From Streptomyces sp. NBC_01439 (GTDB lineage: Bacteria; Actinomycetota; Actinomycetes; Streptomycetales; Streptomycetaceae), in contig NZ_CP109487.1 in assembly GCF_036227605.1 (NCBI RefSeq), positions 3,980,001 through 4,044,000 on the forward strand: 64,000 nt of DNA, in the 5' to 3' direction. Position 1 is the first letter of the stretch. Every line of letters starts with the position of its first letter. The notes beneath the pieces were generated by a model. The model was not told the DNA's origin. It saw nothing but the letters and a program-made list of their open reading frames with translations, and searched no databases. Made by a program: the position numbers and the translations under genes. Shown in pieces: positions 54,965-64,000 of this stretch.

Positions 54965-56218
54965 ATGACACCAAGCGTCGAGACGACCTCCCCAGAGGAC
55001 TCGGAGCTGAGCCTGCCCGCCCCCAAGGAGCGCCGCAGACTGCGCGAGGCGGCGGAACTGACGCACGATGAGGTCGCCTCGGCCGTGGGCGTCACCGCGG
55101 CGACCGTCCGCTCCTGGGAATCGGGCCGCACGGACCCCCGCGGGCGCAAGCGCGAGCTGTACATGCAGTTCCTGGGGCACCTGGCCGCCCTGCCGCAGGA
55201 GGCCGGTCCCGCCGGGGCGCCCGGAGAGGCGAAGCAGGCGAAGGCCGCCGCCGAGGAACCCGCCGCGGACCCACCCGCCCCGGACGGACCCGCCGCGGAC
55301 GGACCGTCCGCGGACGCGCGGACCGAGCCCGCCGAGCTCCCCGTCGATGCCTCCGTCGAGACCCCCGTCGAGGCCCCCGTCGAGGCCCCCGCGAGGGTCC
55401 CCGCGCCGGGGCCCGCCGAGGCCTTCGACGCCCTCTACGCCCACGCCGCCCACGACCTCGCCCGGCAGGCCTACCTGCTCACCGGCCGCCGGTCACTCGC
55501 CCTGGAGGCCGTGGAGAAGGCCTTCGTCCAGGCCTGGGACCGGTGGCCCGAGGTGGCCGCCGACCCGGACCCGGTGGGCTGGGTGCGCGCGATCGCGTAC
55601 GAGTACGCGCTCTCCCCCTGGCACCGGTTCCGGCGCGCCCACCGCCATCTCGACAAGCCGCCCGCCGAACCCTCCGACCGGATCCTGCTCGACGCCCTGC
55701 TCGCGCTCTCCCCCGCGAACCGCCGTACCGTCCTGCTCTACGACGGCGTCGGCCTCGACCTCCCCGACACCGCCGCCGAGACCGAGGCGACCACGCCCAC
55801 CGCGGGCAACCGGCTCGTGCACGCGCACGCCGACCTCGCCGACCGGATCCCCGAACTGGCCGACGTACCGCTCGAAAAGCAGTCGGCGCTGCTGCGCGAC
55901 CTGCTCACCGCGCTACGACCGGCCGTCGACCTCGACCTGCGCCCGGCGGTCGCCGTCCGCGGCGGCGGGGAGCGGCGCACCCGGATGTGGACCCGCGCGA
56001 CCCTCAGCCTGACGGCGATGATCGCCGTCTCGACGGCCTACACGGTCATGACCGCGCCCACCCACTACGAGCCCCCGCTGGCGCCCGGCGAGAGCGTCTC
56101 CGGCGTGCCCCCGCTCGCCGGACCCCAGCAACTCACCGAACGGAGCAAACAGCTCCACGACAAACTGCTCGCCGACCCGGAGGCCGGACCGGCACGGATC
56201 GCCCCGAAGGTCGAATGA
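54965..56218 (+). CDS. XRE-type HTH, sigma2-like domain and transmembrane helix in one protein
   Basis: 417-aa protein of unknown role, conserved-looking. Residues about 20-75 form a Cro/CI-type HTH ([37 protein letters not shown]). An Ala/Pro/Val linker follows to about 150, then a region resembling ECF sigma region 2: [47 protein letters not shown] with [17 protein letters not shown], and a region-4-like [22 protein letters not shown] single helix ([18 protein letters not shown]) lies near residue 350, then a 45-residue tail. GGGGAG six bases before ATG 54965. Possibly a membrane-tethered regulator. Confidence 0.75.
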   Translation: MTPSVETTSPEDSELSLPAPKERRRLREAAELTHDEVASAVGVTAATVRSWESGRTDPRGRKRELYMQFLGHLAALPQEAGPAGAPGEAKQAKAAAEEPAADPPAPDGPAADGPSADARTEPAELPVDASVETPVEAPVEAPARVPAPGPAEAFDALYAHAAHDLARQAYLLTGRRSLALEAVEKAFVQAWDRWPEVAADPDPVGWVRAIAYEYALSPWHRFRRAHRHLDKPPAEPSDRILLDALLALSPANRRTVLLYDGVGLDLPDTAAETEATTPTAGNRLVHAHADLADRIPELADVPLEKQSALLRDLLTALRPAVDLDLRPAVAVRGGGERRTRMWTRATLSLTAMIAVSTAYTVMTAPTHYEPPLAPGESVSGVPPLAGPQQLTERSKQLHDKLLADPEAGPARIAPKVE

Positions 56219-56228
56219 GCCGATGAGA

Positions 56229-56272
56229 ACGGGCGTGGCCCGCACCCCCCGAGGGGTGCGGGCCACGCCCGT
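56229..56272. terminator. Terminator between 54965 gene and sucD
   Basis: Two perfect 20-nt arms (56229-56248, 56253-56272) with loop CCGA; works for both convergent genes. Confidence 0.85.
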
Positions 56273-56289
56273 GCAGTGTCGCGTCCCGC

Positions 56290-57177
56290 TTACTTGGCGG
56301 CGAGGATCTCGCGCGCCAGCTTCGCGGTCTCGGTCGGCGTCTTGCCGACCTTCACGCCGGCGGCCTCGAGGGCCTCCTTCTTGGCCTGCGCCGTGCCGGA
56401 GGAGCCGGAGACGATGGCGCCCGCGTGGCCCATGGTCTTGCCCTCGGGGGCGGTGAAGCCCGCGACGTAGCCGACGACCGGCTTGGTGACGTTCTTCGCG
56501 ATGAAGTCCGCCGCACGCTCCTCGGCGTCGCCGCCGATCTCGCCGATCATGACGATCAGCTCGGTCTCCGGGTCGGCCTCGAAGGCCTCCAGGGCGTCGA
56601 TGTGCGTGGTGCCGATGACCGGGTCGCCACCGATGCCGACGGCGGAGGTGAAGCCGATGTCACGGAGCTCGTACATCATCTGGTAGGTCAGCGTGCCCGA
56701 CTTGGACACGAGACCGATCTTGCCGGGCTTGGTGATGTCACCCGGGATGATGCCGGCGTTGGACTGGCCGGGGGTGATCAGACCCGGGCAGTTCGGGCCG
56801 ATGATCCGGGTCTTGTTGCCCTTGGCGGTCGCGTACGCCCAGAAGGCGGCGGAGTCGTGCACCGCGATGCCCTCGGTGATGACGACGGCCAGCGGGATCT
56901 CGGCGTCGATCGCCTCGACCACGGCGGCCTTGGAGAAGGCCGGCGGGACGAAGAGGACGGAGACGTTGGCGCCCGTCTTCTCCATCGCCTCGGCGACGGA
57001 GCCGAAGACCGGGACCTCGGTGCCGTCGAAGTCGACGGTGGTGCCGGCCTTGCGCGGGTTCACGCCGCCGACGATGTTGGTGCCGTCAGCCAGCATCAGC
57101 TTGGTGTGCTTCATGCCCGTGGCACCGGTCATGCCCTGGACGATGACCTTGCTGTCCTTGTTGAGGAAGATAGCCAT
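56290..57177 (-). CDS. sucD: Succinyl-CoA synthetase alpha subunit
   Basis: 295-aa alpha subunit; carries the CoA site ([20 protein letters not shown]) and the phosphohistidine in [15 protein letters not shown], with [18 protein letters not shown] and [19 protein letters not shown]. Converts succinyl-CoA to succinate with NDP phosphorylation. It begins 21 bp after the sucC stop; the pair is the sucCD operon. Confidence 0.97.
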   Translation of the reverse strand: MAIFLNKDSKVIVQGMTGATGMKHTKLMLADGTNIVGGVNPRKAGTTVDFDGTEVPVFGSVAEAMEKTGANVSVLFVPPAFSKAAVVEAIDAEIPLAVVITEGIAVHDSAAFWAYATAKGNKTRIIGPNCPGLITPGQSNAGIIPGDITKPGKIGLVSKSGTLTYQMMYELRDIGFTSAVGIGGDPVIGTTHIDALEAFEADPETELIVMIGEIGGDAEERAADFIAKNVTKPVVGYVAGFTAPEGKTMGHAGAIVSGSSGTAQAKKEALEAAGVKVGKTPTETAKLAREILAAK

Positions 57178-57198
57178 GTGAGTCTGTGACCTCTGCCC

Positions 57199-58377
57199 TT
57201 ACTTCGCAGCCGCGAGCTCGGCGGCCTTGTCGGCCGCGCCGTCCATGGTGTCCACGCGCTGCACCAGCGGGTGGTTGGCGTCCGAGAGGATCTTGCGACC
57301 CAGCTCGGCGTTGTTGCCGTCGAGACGGACGACCAGCGGCTTGGTGACCGCCTCGCCCTTGTCCTCGAGCAGCTGGAGCGCCTGGACGATGCCGTTGGCG
57401 ACCTCGTCACAGGCGGTGATGCCACCGAAGACGTTGACGAAGACGGACTTGACGTCCGGGTCGCCGAGGATGATCTCGAGACCGTTGGCCATGACGGCGG
57501 CGGAGGCGCCACCGCCGATGTCCAGGAAGTTGGCGGGCTTGACGCCACCGTGGTTCTCGCCGGCGTAGGCGACGACGTCGAGGGTGCTCATGACGAGACC
57601 CGCGCCGTTGCCGATGATGCCGACCTCACCGTCGAGCTTGACGTAGTTGAGGTTCTTCGCCTTGGCGGCGGCCTCGAGCGGGTTCGCGGCCGCGTGGTCC
57701 ACGAACTCCTCGTGACCCGGCTGGCGGAACTCGGCGTTCTCGTCGAGCGAGACCTTGCCGTCGAGCGCGATGACGTCGCCGCTGGCGACCTTCGCGAGCG
57801 GGTTGACCTCGACGAGGAGCGCGTCCTCGGCGATGAAGGTCGCCCACAGGGTCACGAGGACCTCGGCGACCTTCTCGGCGACCTCGGCCGGGAACTGCGC
57901 CAGCGCGACGATCTCGCGGGCCTTCTCGATGGTCACGCCCTCGTTGGCGTTCACCGGTACCTTGGCGAGCTTCTCCGGGGTCTCCTCGGCGACCTGCTCG
58001 ATGTCCATGCCGCCCGCGACGGACGCCATGGCGAGGAAGGTGCGGTTGGTCCGGTCGAGGAGGTACGAGACGTAGTACTCCTCCAGGATCTCCGGAGCCG
58101 TCTCGGCGATCATCACCTTGTGGACCGTGTGGCCCTTGATGTCCATGCCGAGGATGTCGGTCGCCCGGGCGACTGCCTCGTCCGGGGTGGCGGCCAGCTT
58201 CACGCCACCGGCCTTGCCGCGGCCGCCGACCTTCACCTGCGCCTTGACGACCGACTTGCCGCCCAGCCGCTCGGTGGCCTCGCGAGCCGCCTCAGGCGTG
58301 TCGATGACTTCACCGGCCAGCACCGGTACACCGTGCTTGGCGAAGAGGTCCCTCGCCTGGTACTCGAACAGGTCCAC
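57199..58377 (-). CDS. sucC: ADP/GDP-forming succinyl-CoA synthetase beta subunit
   Basis: 392-aa beta subunit, ATP-grasp fold: [22 protein letters not shown] at the N-terminus, [18 protein letters not shown] for nucleotide binding, [22 protein letters not shown] and FLDIGGGA. First gene of sucCD. Standard length. The 280-bp leader/promoter region contains a CRP-like site (58573-58588). Confidence 0.97.
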   Translation of the reverse strand: MDLFEYQARDLFAKHGVPVLAGEVIDTPEAAREATERLGGKSVVKAQVKVGGRGKAGGVKLAATPDEAVARATDILGMDIKGHTVHKVMIAETAPEILEEYYVSYLLDRTNRTFLAMASVAGGMDIEQVAEETPEKLAKVPVNANEGVTIEKAREIVALAQFPAEVAEKVAEVLVTLWATFIAEDALLVEVNPLAKVASGDVIALDGKVSLDENAEFRQPGHEEFVDHAAANPLEAAAKAKNLNYVKLDGEVGIIGNGAGLVMSTLDVVAYAGENHGGVKPANFLDIGGGASAAVMANGLEIILGDPDVKSVFVNVFGGITACDEVANGIVQALQLLEDKGEAVTKPLVVRLDGNNAELGRKILSDANHPLVQRVDTMDGAADKAAELAAAK

Positions 58378-58657
58378 GCGCGTCCGTCCCTTGTCTTTTT
58401 AAAGATTCGCAGTGATTCGCGGTTATCTGCTATCTGCGTGGGCGTGCCGCGGAGGGCAACGTGACGGCGCTGTCACAAGGAAGGCGCACACGGTGACCGT
58501 GGACGCGGCATGTCCGTCCCGCAGGTTATCCCCGAGGGACGTGGGACCCTAAATCGCAGATCACACCTGAGCGGTGATACCTGTCACAGAACGCCTCACG
58601 GTTGAACTGGAAGTTCGTGTGATTCACCGATTCACAGCAAAGCCCGGGACGCGGCCG
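58378..58657. other. sucC promoter region with CRP/FNR-like palindrome
   Basis: About 280 bp without a gene and less GC-rich than its surroundings. On the minus strand TGTGACAGGTATCACC (58588-58573) differs from TGTGA-N6-TCACA in one base; further TCAC/GTGA half-sites flank it (58559-58566, 58619-58626). No -10/-35 can be chosen with confidence. Confidence 0.5.
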
Positions 58658-59851
58658 TCAGGGTGTCGGCAGGGGGCGTTTCTCCAGCGCCGCGGCCATC
58701 ACGTCCGGGAACAGGTCCGGAGTGCAGGCGAAGGCCGGCGCCCCGAGCGCCGCAAGGGCTGCGGCGTGTTCGCGGTCGTAGGCCGGGGCTCCCTCGTCGG
58801 ACAGGGCCAGCAGGGTCACGAACTCCACGCCCGCAGCCTTCATCGCGGCGACCCGCTTCAGCATCTCGTTGCGGATACCGCCCTCGTAGAGGTCGCTGAT
58901 CAGGACGACGACGGTGTCGGCGGGCCGGGTGATCTTCGACTGGCAGTAGGCGAGGGCGCGGTTGATGTCGGTGCCACCGCCCAATTGGGTACCGAAGAGG
59001 ACGTCGACCGGGTCGTCGAGCTGGTCGGTCAGATCGACGATCGCGGTGTCGAAGACGACCAGACGGGTGGCGATCGAGCGCATCGAGGCGAGGACCGCAC
59101 CGAAGACGGAGGCGTAGACGACGGAGGCCGCCATCGAACCCGACTGGTCGATGCAGAGGATCACCTCCTTCTTCACCGCTTGCGCCGCCCGGCCGTAGCC
59201 GATCAGCCGCTCGGGAACGACGGTGCGGTACTCGGGCAGGTAGTTCTTGAGGTTGGCCCGGATCGTGCGGTCCCAGTCGATGTCGCGGTGGCGCGGACGG
59301 CTGATCCGCGCGGACCGGTCCAGGGCGCCGGTCAGTGTCGCCCGGGTCCGCGCCGCAAGCTTCTTCTCCAGTTGCTCGACCACCTTGCGGACCACGGCCC
59401 GCGCCGTCTCCTTCGTCGTCTCGGGCATCGCCTTGTTCAGGGAGAGCAGGGTGCCGACGAGGTGCACGTCCGGTTCGACGGCCTCCAGCATCTCCGGTTC
59501 CAGCAGCAGGGCGGCCAGGCCCAGCCGCTCGATGGCATCGCGCTGCATGACCTGGACCACGGAGCTCGGGAAGTACGTACGGATGTCCCCGAGCCAGCGG
59601 GCCACGTTCGGCGCGGACCCGCCGAGCCCGGCCGACCGTGCCCCCGACGTCCTGCGGGACCCCGCCTCGCCGCCCCCGCCGTACAGGGCGCCGAGCGCGG
59701 CGTCCATCGCCGCGTCCCGCCCGGTCAGCGCGCAGCCGGTGCCATCGGCCTCTCCCCCGCCGAGCACCATCCGCCACCGCCTGAGCCGTTCGCCTCCGGC
59801 GGGGTCTGCGGTTTCGTGTCGTACCCCCGCGTCCATGTCCTTGCCGCCCAT
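58658..59851 (-). CDS. VWA (CoxE-like) domain protein
   Basis: 397-aa cytoplasmic protein. A helical N-terminal half (VQVMQRDAIERLGLAALLLEPEMLEAVEP, ETTKETARAVVRKVVEQLEKKL) leads to a von Willebrand A domain with a complete MIDAS: VILCIDQSGSMAASVVYASVFG (DxSxS), the Thr in GGTDINRALAY, and VVVLISDLYEGGI. Such proteins partner with MoxR-type AAA ATPases in metal-ion insertion or complex assembly. Last gene of the AAA/DUF5682/VWA operon, separated from DUF5682 by a REP-like element. Confidence 0.88.
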   Translation of the reverse strand: MGGKDMDAGVRHETADPAGGERLRRWRMVLGGGEADGTGCALTGRDAAMDAALGALYGGGGEAGSRRTSGARSAGLGGSAPNVARWLGDIRTYFPSSVVQVMQRDAIERLGLAALLLEPEMLEAVEPDVHLVGTLLSLNKAMPETTKETARAVVRKVVEQLEKKLAARTRATLTGALDRSARISRPRHRDIDWDRTIRANLKNYLPEYRTVVPERLIGYGRAAQAVKKEVILCIDQSGSMAASVVYASVFGAVLASMRSIATRLVVFDTAIVDLTDQLDDPVDVLFGTQLGGGTDINRALAYCQSKITRPADTVVVLISDLYEGGIRNEMLKRVAAMKAAGVEFVTLLALSDEGAPAYDREHAAALAALGAPAFACTPDLFPDVMAAALEKRPLPTP

Positions 59852-59925
59852 CCGTCCGTCCCCCTGCACTCGTCGTGTTCCCTCTGTAAAACCCGCCGTA
59901 AAACCCGGCGCCGATTGAGGCGCTC

Positions 59926-60013
59926 TTCCAGCCCCGTCAGGGGCACCTCCCGGCGGTAGCCGGGGGAGCCTGAGGCGCGGGGTCCGGGGCGCAGCCCCGG
60001 CAACGGCGCCGCA
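59926..60013 (+). repeat. Streptomyces intergenic REP-like element, copy 3
   Basis: TTCCAGCCCCGTCAGGGGCACCTCCCGGCGGTAGCCGGGGGAG, then GGTCCGGGGCGCAGCCCCGG and CAACGGCGCCGCA (shown in parts). Closest to copy 1. It sits inside the operon, 3 bp after the DUF5682 stop, and could lower read-through into the VWA gene. Confidence 0.75.
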
Positions 60014-60015
60014 CC

Positions 60016-62283
60016 TCACGCGGCGAGCAGCATCCGCACCAGCCCCACCACCGCGTCCGCCCGCACCGAATCCAGCTCGGGGGCGAAGCCCGCCGGGGCC
60101 GAGGACGCCGAGGCCGCGGCGACCGCACCGCCGGGGCCACGTCGCACCAACTCGCCCAGGGACCGCTTCACGCCCGGCTCGTACGCCCCGAACGTCCGCC
60201 GCAGGAGCGGGAGCACGTCGGTGAACGCGCGCTCCGGGACCCCCACCAGCCAGGTGTCGATCAGGCCCAGCAGCCGGTCGTCGTGGAGCAGCAGAGTGCC
60301 CCCGCCCGAACTCCCGCCGGCGAAGCCCTCGATCCAGCCCGCCGCATCGGCCGGGGAGGACGCCGGGGAGAGGGCGAGCCCCATCAGCCGGGCCGTCTCC
60401 TCGGCCGGCAGCCGACCGTCGTCGAGGAGCAGCCGGGCCGCCCGGCCGCGGATCAGGCCGGGCACGGTGTCCCGGCCGGCCAGCGTGGCGAGCACCGCGG
60501 ACCAGCGCTCCCGCAGCCCCTCGTCGGCGTCCGCCAGCAGGCCGATCGCTCCGTGCACCCCGTCCACGTGACCGCGCATCTCCGCCGCCGCGTCGGCGTC
60601 CAACCCGGCCGTGCAGGCCGACGGCAGTGCCACGCATATCCGCTCGGCGAGCCCGGCCGCCACGGCGCCGAGCGCCGTCGCGTCGGTGCCCCGGACGTCC
60701 CCGTACCGCAGCGAACGGGCCAGGGCCGGCAGGGCCTTGGCGAGCCGCGCCACGTCGGTGTCCAACGCGGCCCGGTCCGCGAGGGCCCGCAGTACGGCGG
60801 GCAGCGCCTGCGCGAGCCCGGCCAGCAGGCACTGCTCGGCCAGGGCCGTCACCTCGCCCAGCTCCTCGGCCCCGACGGCGTCCGCCTCGGCCTTGGCGGT
60901 GGCCGCGCCGAGGACGGTGGTCCCCCATATCCCGGCCTCGGCGATCCGCACCGACAGCTCCGGCTCCCACCGCAGCCGCCAGGTCTCCCGGAAGGTTCCG
61001 GTGCCGGCCCGGGAGGCGGTCGGCGTGCCCCAGCCGATGCCGAGCAGTCGCAGCCGGTGCAGCAGCAGGGACTTCGCGGTGTCGGTGTCCTTGCGCAGGT
61101 CCAGTTCCAGCTCGCGGTCCTGCGCCTCGGCCTTGAGCCGCAGCGTGCGCTGCTGTCGTGTCAGGTCGCGCTGGAGGGGTACGACGGGGGCTCCGTCCGG
61201 GACCTCGCCGAGCACGTCACCGACGACGAGCCGGTCCTCGATCAGTGCGAGCGGTACGTCGGAGCCGTCGCACATCACCGCCCGGACCGCTTCCAGGGTC
61301 TCCGTCAGCCCGGGCAGCGGCCGGCCCCGCATCGCGGCGAGGGTCTCGGCCAGCCGGACCGCCTCGATGACGTGTGCCGAGGAGACCTGTCGGTCCTCCT
61401 CGCGCAGCAGGCCGGCGACCTTGGTCAGCCACCGCTCGACGGGTCGGTCCCGGGCGGAGAAGAGGTGGGCGTACCAGCCGGGCGAGGTGATCCCCGCGCC
61501 GTACCCGCCGGCCCGGGCCAGCCTGCGGTGGGTCCAGGGCACCCAGGTGGTCTCCACCTTGACCTTGGGCAGGCCGCTCAGCAGGGCCTTGTCGGCGGCC
61601 ACGGTGGCCTTGGCGCGCAGCGCGGGGACGTGCCAGGCTCCGCACACCACGGCGTAGGCGTCGCCGAACTCCCGGCGGGCGGCCCGCATCCGCTGGCGCA
61701 TGTACGCCTCGCGCACGAGGTCGCGCTGGTGGCCGCCGTCGCCGTACGCCTCGCGCAGGGCTCCCATGGCCTCCTCGAGCGCCTCGAAGGCGCCGAGCAC
61801 GTCCTCCCTCACGCCCCCGGCGCCGCGGTGCTCGACCACGTCCTCCCACCAGCGCTCGGGGTCGTCGTACCCGGCGGTCTCGGCCAGCACGGCCAGGGGG
61901 TCCAGCCGGACGGCATCGGGCCCGGCCCCTTCCTGTCCGTCCCCTGCGGCGGCGAGCGAGTGCGCCGCCGGGAGGTCGATGAACCGGACCGGAACGTCGT
62001 GCTCCTGGGCCCAGCGGATGGCCACCCACTCGGGTGAGAACCCGGCCAGCGGCCAGAACGCGGCCCGGCCCGGGTCGTCCGCCGCGTGCGCGAGGAGCGC
62101 GACGGGCGGCCGCATCCCCTCCTCGGCGGCGAGCGGCAACAGCGCGTCCCCCTCGGGCGGGCCCTCGATCAGCACCGCTTCGGGCCGAGCCGTCTCCAGG
62201 GCCGCCCGCACGGCACGGGCCGATCCCGGCCCGTGGTGCCGTACGCCCAGCAGCAGCGGACCCTTCGTCGGGCTCGGGCTCAT
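60016..62283 (-). CDS. DUF5682 family protein
   Basis: 755-aa protein matching DUF5682. The N-terminal LLLGVRHHGPGSARAVRAALE, AVLIEGPPEGDALLPLA and VPVRFIDLPAAHSL resemble the EreA/ChaN-TraB-like enzyme superfamily, with His-His and Glu-Gly-Pro as candidate catalytic residues; FGDAYAVVCGAWHVPALRAK is a further conserved block. The C-terminal half is helical and repeat-like. Function unknown; invariably linked to MoxR/VWA genes. ATGA overlap with the AAA gene, GGGAGG upstream. Confidence 0.82.
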   Translation of the reverse strand: MSPSPTKGPLLLGVRHHGPGSARAVRAALETARPEAVLIEGPPEGDALLPLAAEEGMRPPVALLAHAADDPGRAAFWPLAGFSPEWVAIRWAQEHDVPVRFIDLPAAHSLAAAGDGQEGAGPDAVRLDPLAVLAETAGYDDPERWWEDVVEHRGAGGVREDVLGAFEALEEAMGALREAYGDGGHQRDLVREAYMRQRMRAARREFGDAYAVVCGAWHVPALRAKATVAADKALLSGLPKVKVETTWVPWTHRRLARAGGYGAGITSPGWYAHLFSARDRPVERWLTKVAGLLREEDRQVSSAHVIEAVRLAETLAAMRGRPLPGLTETLEAVRAVMCDGSDVPLALIEDRLVVGDVLGEVPDGAPVVPLQRDLTRQQRTLRLKAEAQDRELELDLRKDTDTAKSLLLHRLRLLGIGWGTPTASRAGTGTFRETWRLRWEPELSVRIAEAGIWGTTVLGAATAKAEADAVGAEELGEVTALAEQCLLAGLAQALPAVLRALADRAALDTDVARLAKALPALARSLRYGDVRGTDATALGAVAAGLAERICVALPSACTAGLDADAAAEMRGHVDGVHGAIGLLADADEGLRERWSAVLATLAGRDTVPGLIRGRAARLLLDDGRLPAEETARLMGLALSPASSPADAAGWIEGFAGGSSGGGTLLLHDDRLLGLIDTWLVGVPERAFTDVLPLLRRTFGAYEPGVKRSLGELVRRGPGGAVAAASASSAPAGFAPELDSVRADAVVGLVRMLLAA

Positions 62284-63386
62284 ACGGTCACCTCCCGGCA
62301 GGCCCGGTAGAAGTCCTTCCAGCCGTCGCGCTCGCGGACCACTGCCTCGAGGTACTCCTGCCAGACCACCTTGTCGGCCGCCGGGTCCCGGACCACGGCG
62401 CCGAGGATCCCGGCGGCCACGTCGGAGGGGCGCAGGACGCCGTCCCCGAAGTGGGCGGCCAGGGCCAGGCCGCCGGTGACGACGGAGATGGCCTCTGCGG
62501 TGGACAGCGTGCCGCTGGGCGACTTCACCTTCGTACGGCCGTCGTCGGTGACGCCGTCGCGCAGCTCGCGGAAGACGGTGACGACGCGGCGGATCTCCTC
62601 CAGGCCCTCGGGCGCGGCCGGCAGGTCGAGGGCGCGGCCCATCTGGTCGACGCGGCGGGCGACGATGTCGACCTCGGCGTCGGCGGTGGCGGGCAGGGGC
62701 AGCACCACGGTGTTGAAGCGGCGGCGCAGTGCGCTGGAGAGCTCGTTCACCCCGCGGTCGCGGTCGTTGGCGGTGGCAATGAGGTTGAAGCCGCGCACGG
62801 CCTGCACCTCTTCGCCGAGCTCCGGTATCGGGAGGGTCTTCTCGGACAGGACGGTGATGAGGGTGTCCTGGACGTCGGCGGGGATGCGGGTGAGCTCCTC
62901 GACGCGGGCGGTCATGCCGTCGGCCATCGCCCGCATGACCGGGCTGGGGACGAGCGCCTCGCGGCTGGGGCCGTGGGCGAGCAGCCGGGCGTAGTTCCAG
63001 CCGTACCGGATGGCTTCCTCGGGGGTGCCGGCGGTGCCCTGGACGAGGAGGGTGGAGTCTCCGCTGACGGCGGCCGCGAGGTGTTCGGACACCCAGGTCT
63101 TGGCGGTGCCGGGGACGCCCAGAAGGAGCAGGGCGCGGTCGGTGGCCAGGGTGGTGACGGCCACTTCGACGATGCGGCGCGGCCCCACGTACTTGGGGGT
63201 GATCACCGTGCCGTCGTCGAGCGTGCCGCCGAGCAGGTACGTGGCGACGGCCCACGGGGAGAGCTTCCAGCGGGTCGGGCGGGGCCGGTCGTCGGCGGCC
63301 GCCAGGGCTTTCAGTTCGTGTGCGAAGGCGTCTTCGGCGTGCGGTCGCAGAGCCTCTGCTCGCTGCTCGTTCTCGGGCGTGGTCAT
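62280..63386 (-). CDS. MoxR-type AAA ATPase
   Basis: 368-aa AAA+ ATPase. Walker A LLLGVPGTAKTWVSEHLAAA; Walker B-like region EELTRIPADVQDTLITVLSEKTL; sensor 1 FNLIATANDRDRGVNELSSALRRRFN with arginine finger; lid with SPSGTLSTAEAISVVTG. MoxR-family members act as chaperones with VWA proteins. First gene of the operon; GGAGGGGGG precedes the ATG. Confidence 0.9.
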   Translation of the reverse strand: MTTPENEQRAEALRPHAEDAFAHELKALAAADDRPRPTRWKLSPWAVATYLLGGTLDDGTVITPKYVGPRRIVEVAVTTLATDRALLLLGVPGTAKTWVSEHLAAAVSGDSTLLVQGTAGTPEEAIRYGWNYARLLAHGPSREALVPSPVMRAMADGMTARVEELTRIPADVQDTLITVLSEKTLPIPELGEEVQAVRGFNLIATANDRDRGVNELSSALRRRFNTVVLPLPATADAEVDIVARRVDQMGRALDLPAAPEGLEEIRRVVTVFRELRDGVTDDGRTKVKSPSGTLSTAEAISVVTGGLALAAHFGDGVLRPSDVAAGILGAVVRDPAADKVVWQEYLEAVVRERDGWKDFYRACREVTV

Positions 63387-63441
63387 GGTCCCCCTCCAAA
63401 GCTCGGCAGCCGCTCCCGACTGCTGACTCCACGGTGCACCA

Positions 63442-63502
63442 CGCCACTGACAACGGACCCTGCCGATAGCGTTGTTGCTGGTCAGAGCGATTGTCAGTGG
63501 CG
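63442..63502. promoter_or_regulatory. Inverted repeat between AAA and SWIM genes
   Basis: CGCCACTGACAA (63442-63453) and its complement TTGTCAGTGGCG (63491-63502) lie 37 bp apart in the divergent promoter region. TTGTCA on each outward strand lies near the TSS region of its gene. Possible operator shared by both transcripts. Confidence 0.5.
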
Positions 63503-63520
63503 GTCTCTACGGTTGTTCAC

Positions 63521-64000
63521 ATGACTGATCAGGGGGACCGCTGGACAGCGGAGCAGGTATTGGATCTGGCTCCTGACGATGCCTCACGCAAGGCGGGGGG
63601 CAGACTCGGCGGGGCGGGACCGTGGTCGCAGATCGGAGGTTCCGCTTCCGGTTCTGTGTGGGGCTTGTGCAAGGGCAGCGGCAGCAAGCCGTACCGCACG
63701 GTCGTGGACCTCACGGGCCCCGCGTACAAGTGCTCCTGCCCGAGCCGGAAGTTCCCCTGCAAGCACGCCCTGGGGCTGTTGCTGCTCTGGTCGGCCGAGG
63801 GGGTCGGCGAGCCGGGCGAGGCTCCGGAGTGGGCCGCGCAGTGGCTGGCGGACCGGGCGGCCAAGGCCGCTCGGCCGCTCGGCGGGAGGGCCGCGCCGGT
63901 CGACGAGGAGGGGGCCCGGAAGCGGGCCGAGCGGCGGGCGGCGCGCGTCGGCGCGGGCGTCGCCGAGCTGGAACAGCGGCTGGCCGATCTACTGCGCGGC
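63521..64000 (+). CDS. SWIM zinc-finger protein (3' end outside window)
   Basis: First 160 residues of a SWIM-domain protein. WTAEQVLDLAPDDASRKAGGRL precedes the zinc finger KCSCPSRKFPCKHALGLLLLW (CxC...CxH). Then a basic, Ala-rich helical region. SWIM proteins of this type accompany MoxR/VWA/DUF5682 operons. TACGGT seven bases before ATG 63521 suggests a leaderless transcript. Continues beyond 64000. Confidence 0.85.
   Translation, partial: MTDQGDRWTAEQVLDLAPDDASRKAGGRLGGAGPWSQIGGSASGSVWGLCKGSGSKPYRTVVDLTGPAYKCSCPSRKFPCKHALGLLLLWSAEGVGEPGEAPEWAAQWLADRAAKAARPLGGRAAPVDEEGARKRAERRAARVGAGVAELEQRLADLLRG

Overview
The window is high-GC actinobacterial chromosome, almost certainly Streptomyces. 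The genes show strong third-position GC bias, many GTG starts and TGATG/ATGA/GTGA overlaps, lipoboxes and Streptomyces-specific families (SCO4848-like, DUF6350, DUF3017, DUF6716). From memory, the order BMP transporter, sialic-acid-like genes, mutase, sdhCDAB, D-Ala-D-Ala carboxypeptidase, trpS, glyA, mdh, folD, purHN, sucCD matches the core arm around SCO4808-SCO4885 of S. coelicolor. No rRNA, tRNA, CRISPR array or intact transposon was seen.

Layout. 1-2.1 kb: end of a BMP-type (nucleoside-like) ABC importer. 2.4-3.7 kb: M20 amidohydrolase. 3.8-10.6 kb: a divergent surface-glycan cluster with two polysialyltransferase-like proteins, one open frame carrying both a CMP-nonulosonate synthetase and a NeuB synthase, a DUF6716 transferase and a GT2. 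10.6-17 kb: LysE exporter, acyl-CoA mutase, L,D-transpeptidase, sigma/membrane-partner pair, OHCU decarboxylase. 17.2-20.6 kb: sdhCDAB. 20.7-26.7 kb: an accessory stretch with an ECF42-like sigma factor fused to a degenerate tyrosine-recombinase domain, its DGPF/YCII partner, a mirror-image divergent promoter region, a DUF998 membrane protein and a TetR-controlled DCC operon. 26.7-34.7 kb: solute-binding protein, phosphoesterase pair, D-Ala-D-Ala carboxypeptidase, secreted small proteins, YihY protein, 2'-5' RNA ligase-like protein. 34.8-43.2 kb: trpS, glyA behind a probable ZTP riboswitch, rocD, ATP-grasp/lipoprotein pair, DMT transporter, MocR regulator with a divergent AhpD-like gene. 43.2-46.2 kb: an uncharacterised three-gene operon in which two neighbours share a Gly/Asn-rich motif. 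46.3-58.4 kb: mdh, DUF3017, folD, purNH, DUF6350, an XRE/sigma-like/membrane protein and sucCD. 58.6-64 kb: VWA, DUF5682, MoxR-type AAA and a divergent SWIM-finger gene.

How it fits together: much is central metabolism (TCA steps sdh, sucCD and mdh; one-carbon and purine steps glyA, folD, purN, purH, with a ZTP-type leader linking glyA to folate status). It is interleaved with envelope functions (nonulosonate glycan, L,D-transpeptidase, DD-carboxypeptidase) and regulatory modules. The most unusual items are the ECF42-recombinase fusion with its mirrored promoter region, the NeuA-NeuB fusion, the shared amyloid-like motif in adjacent genes, the XRE/sigma2/TM protein, and several genes that appear to use non-canonical or leaderless starts.
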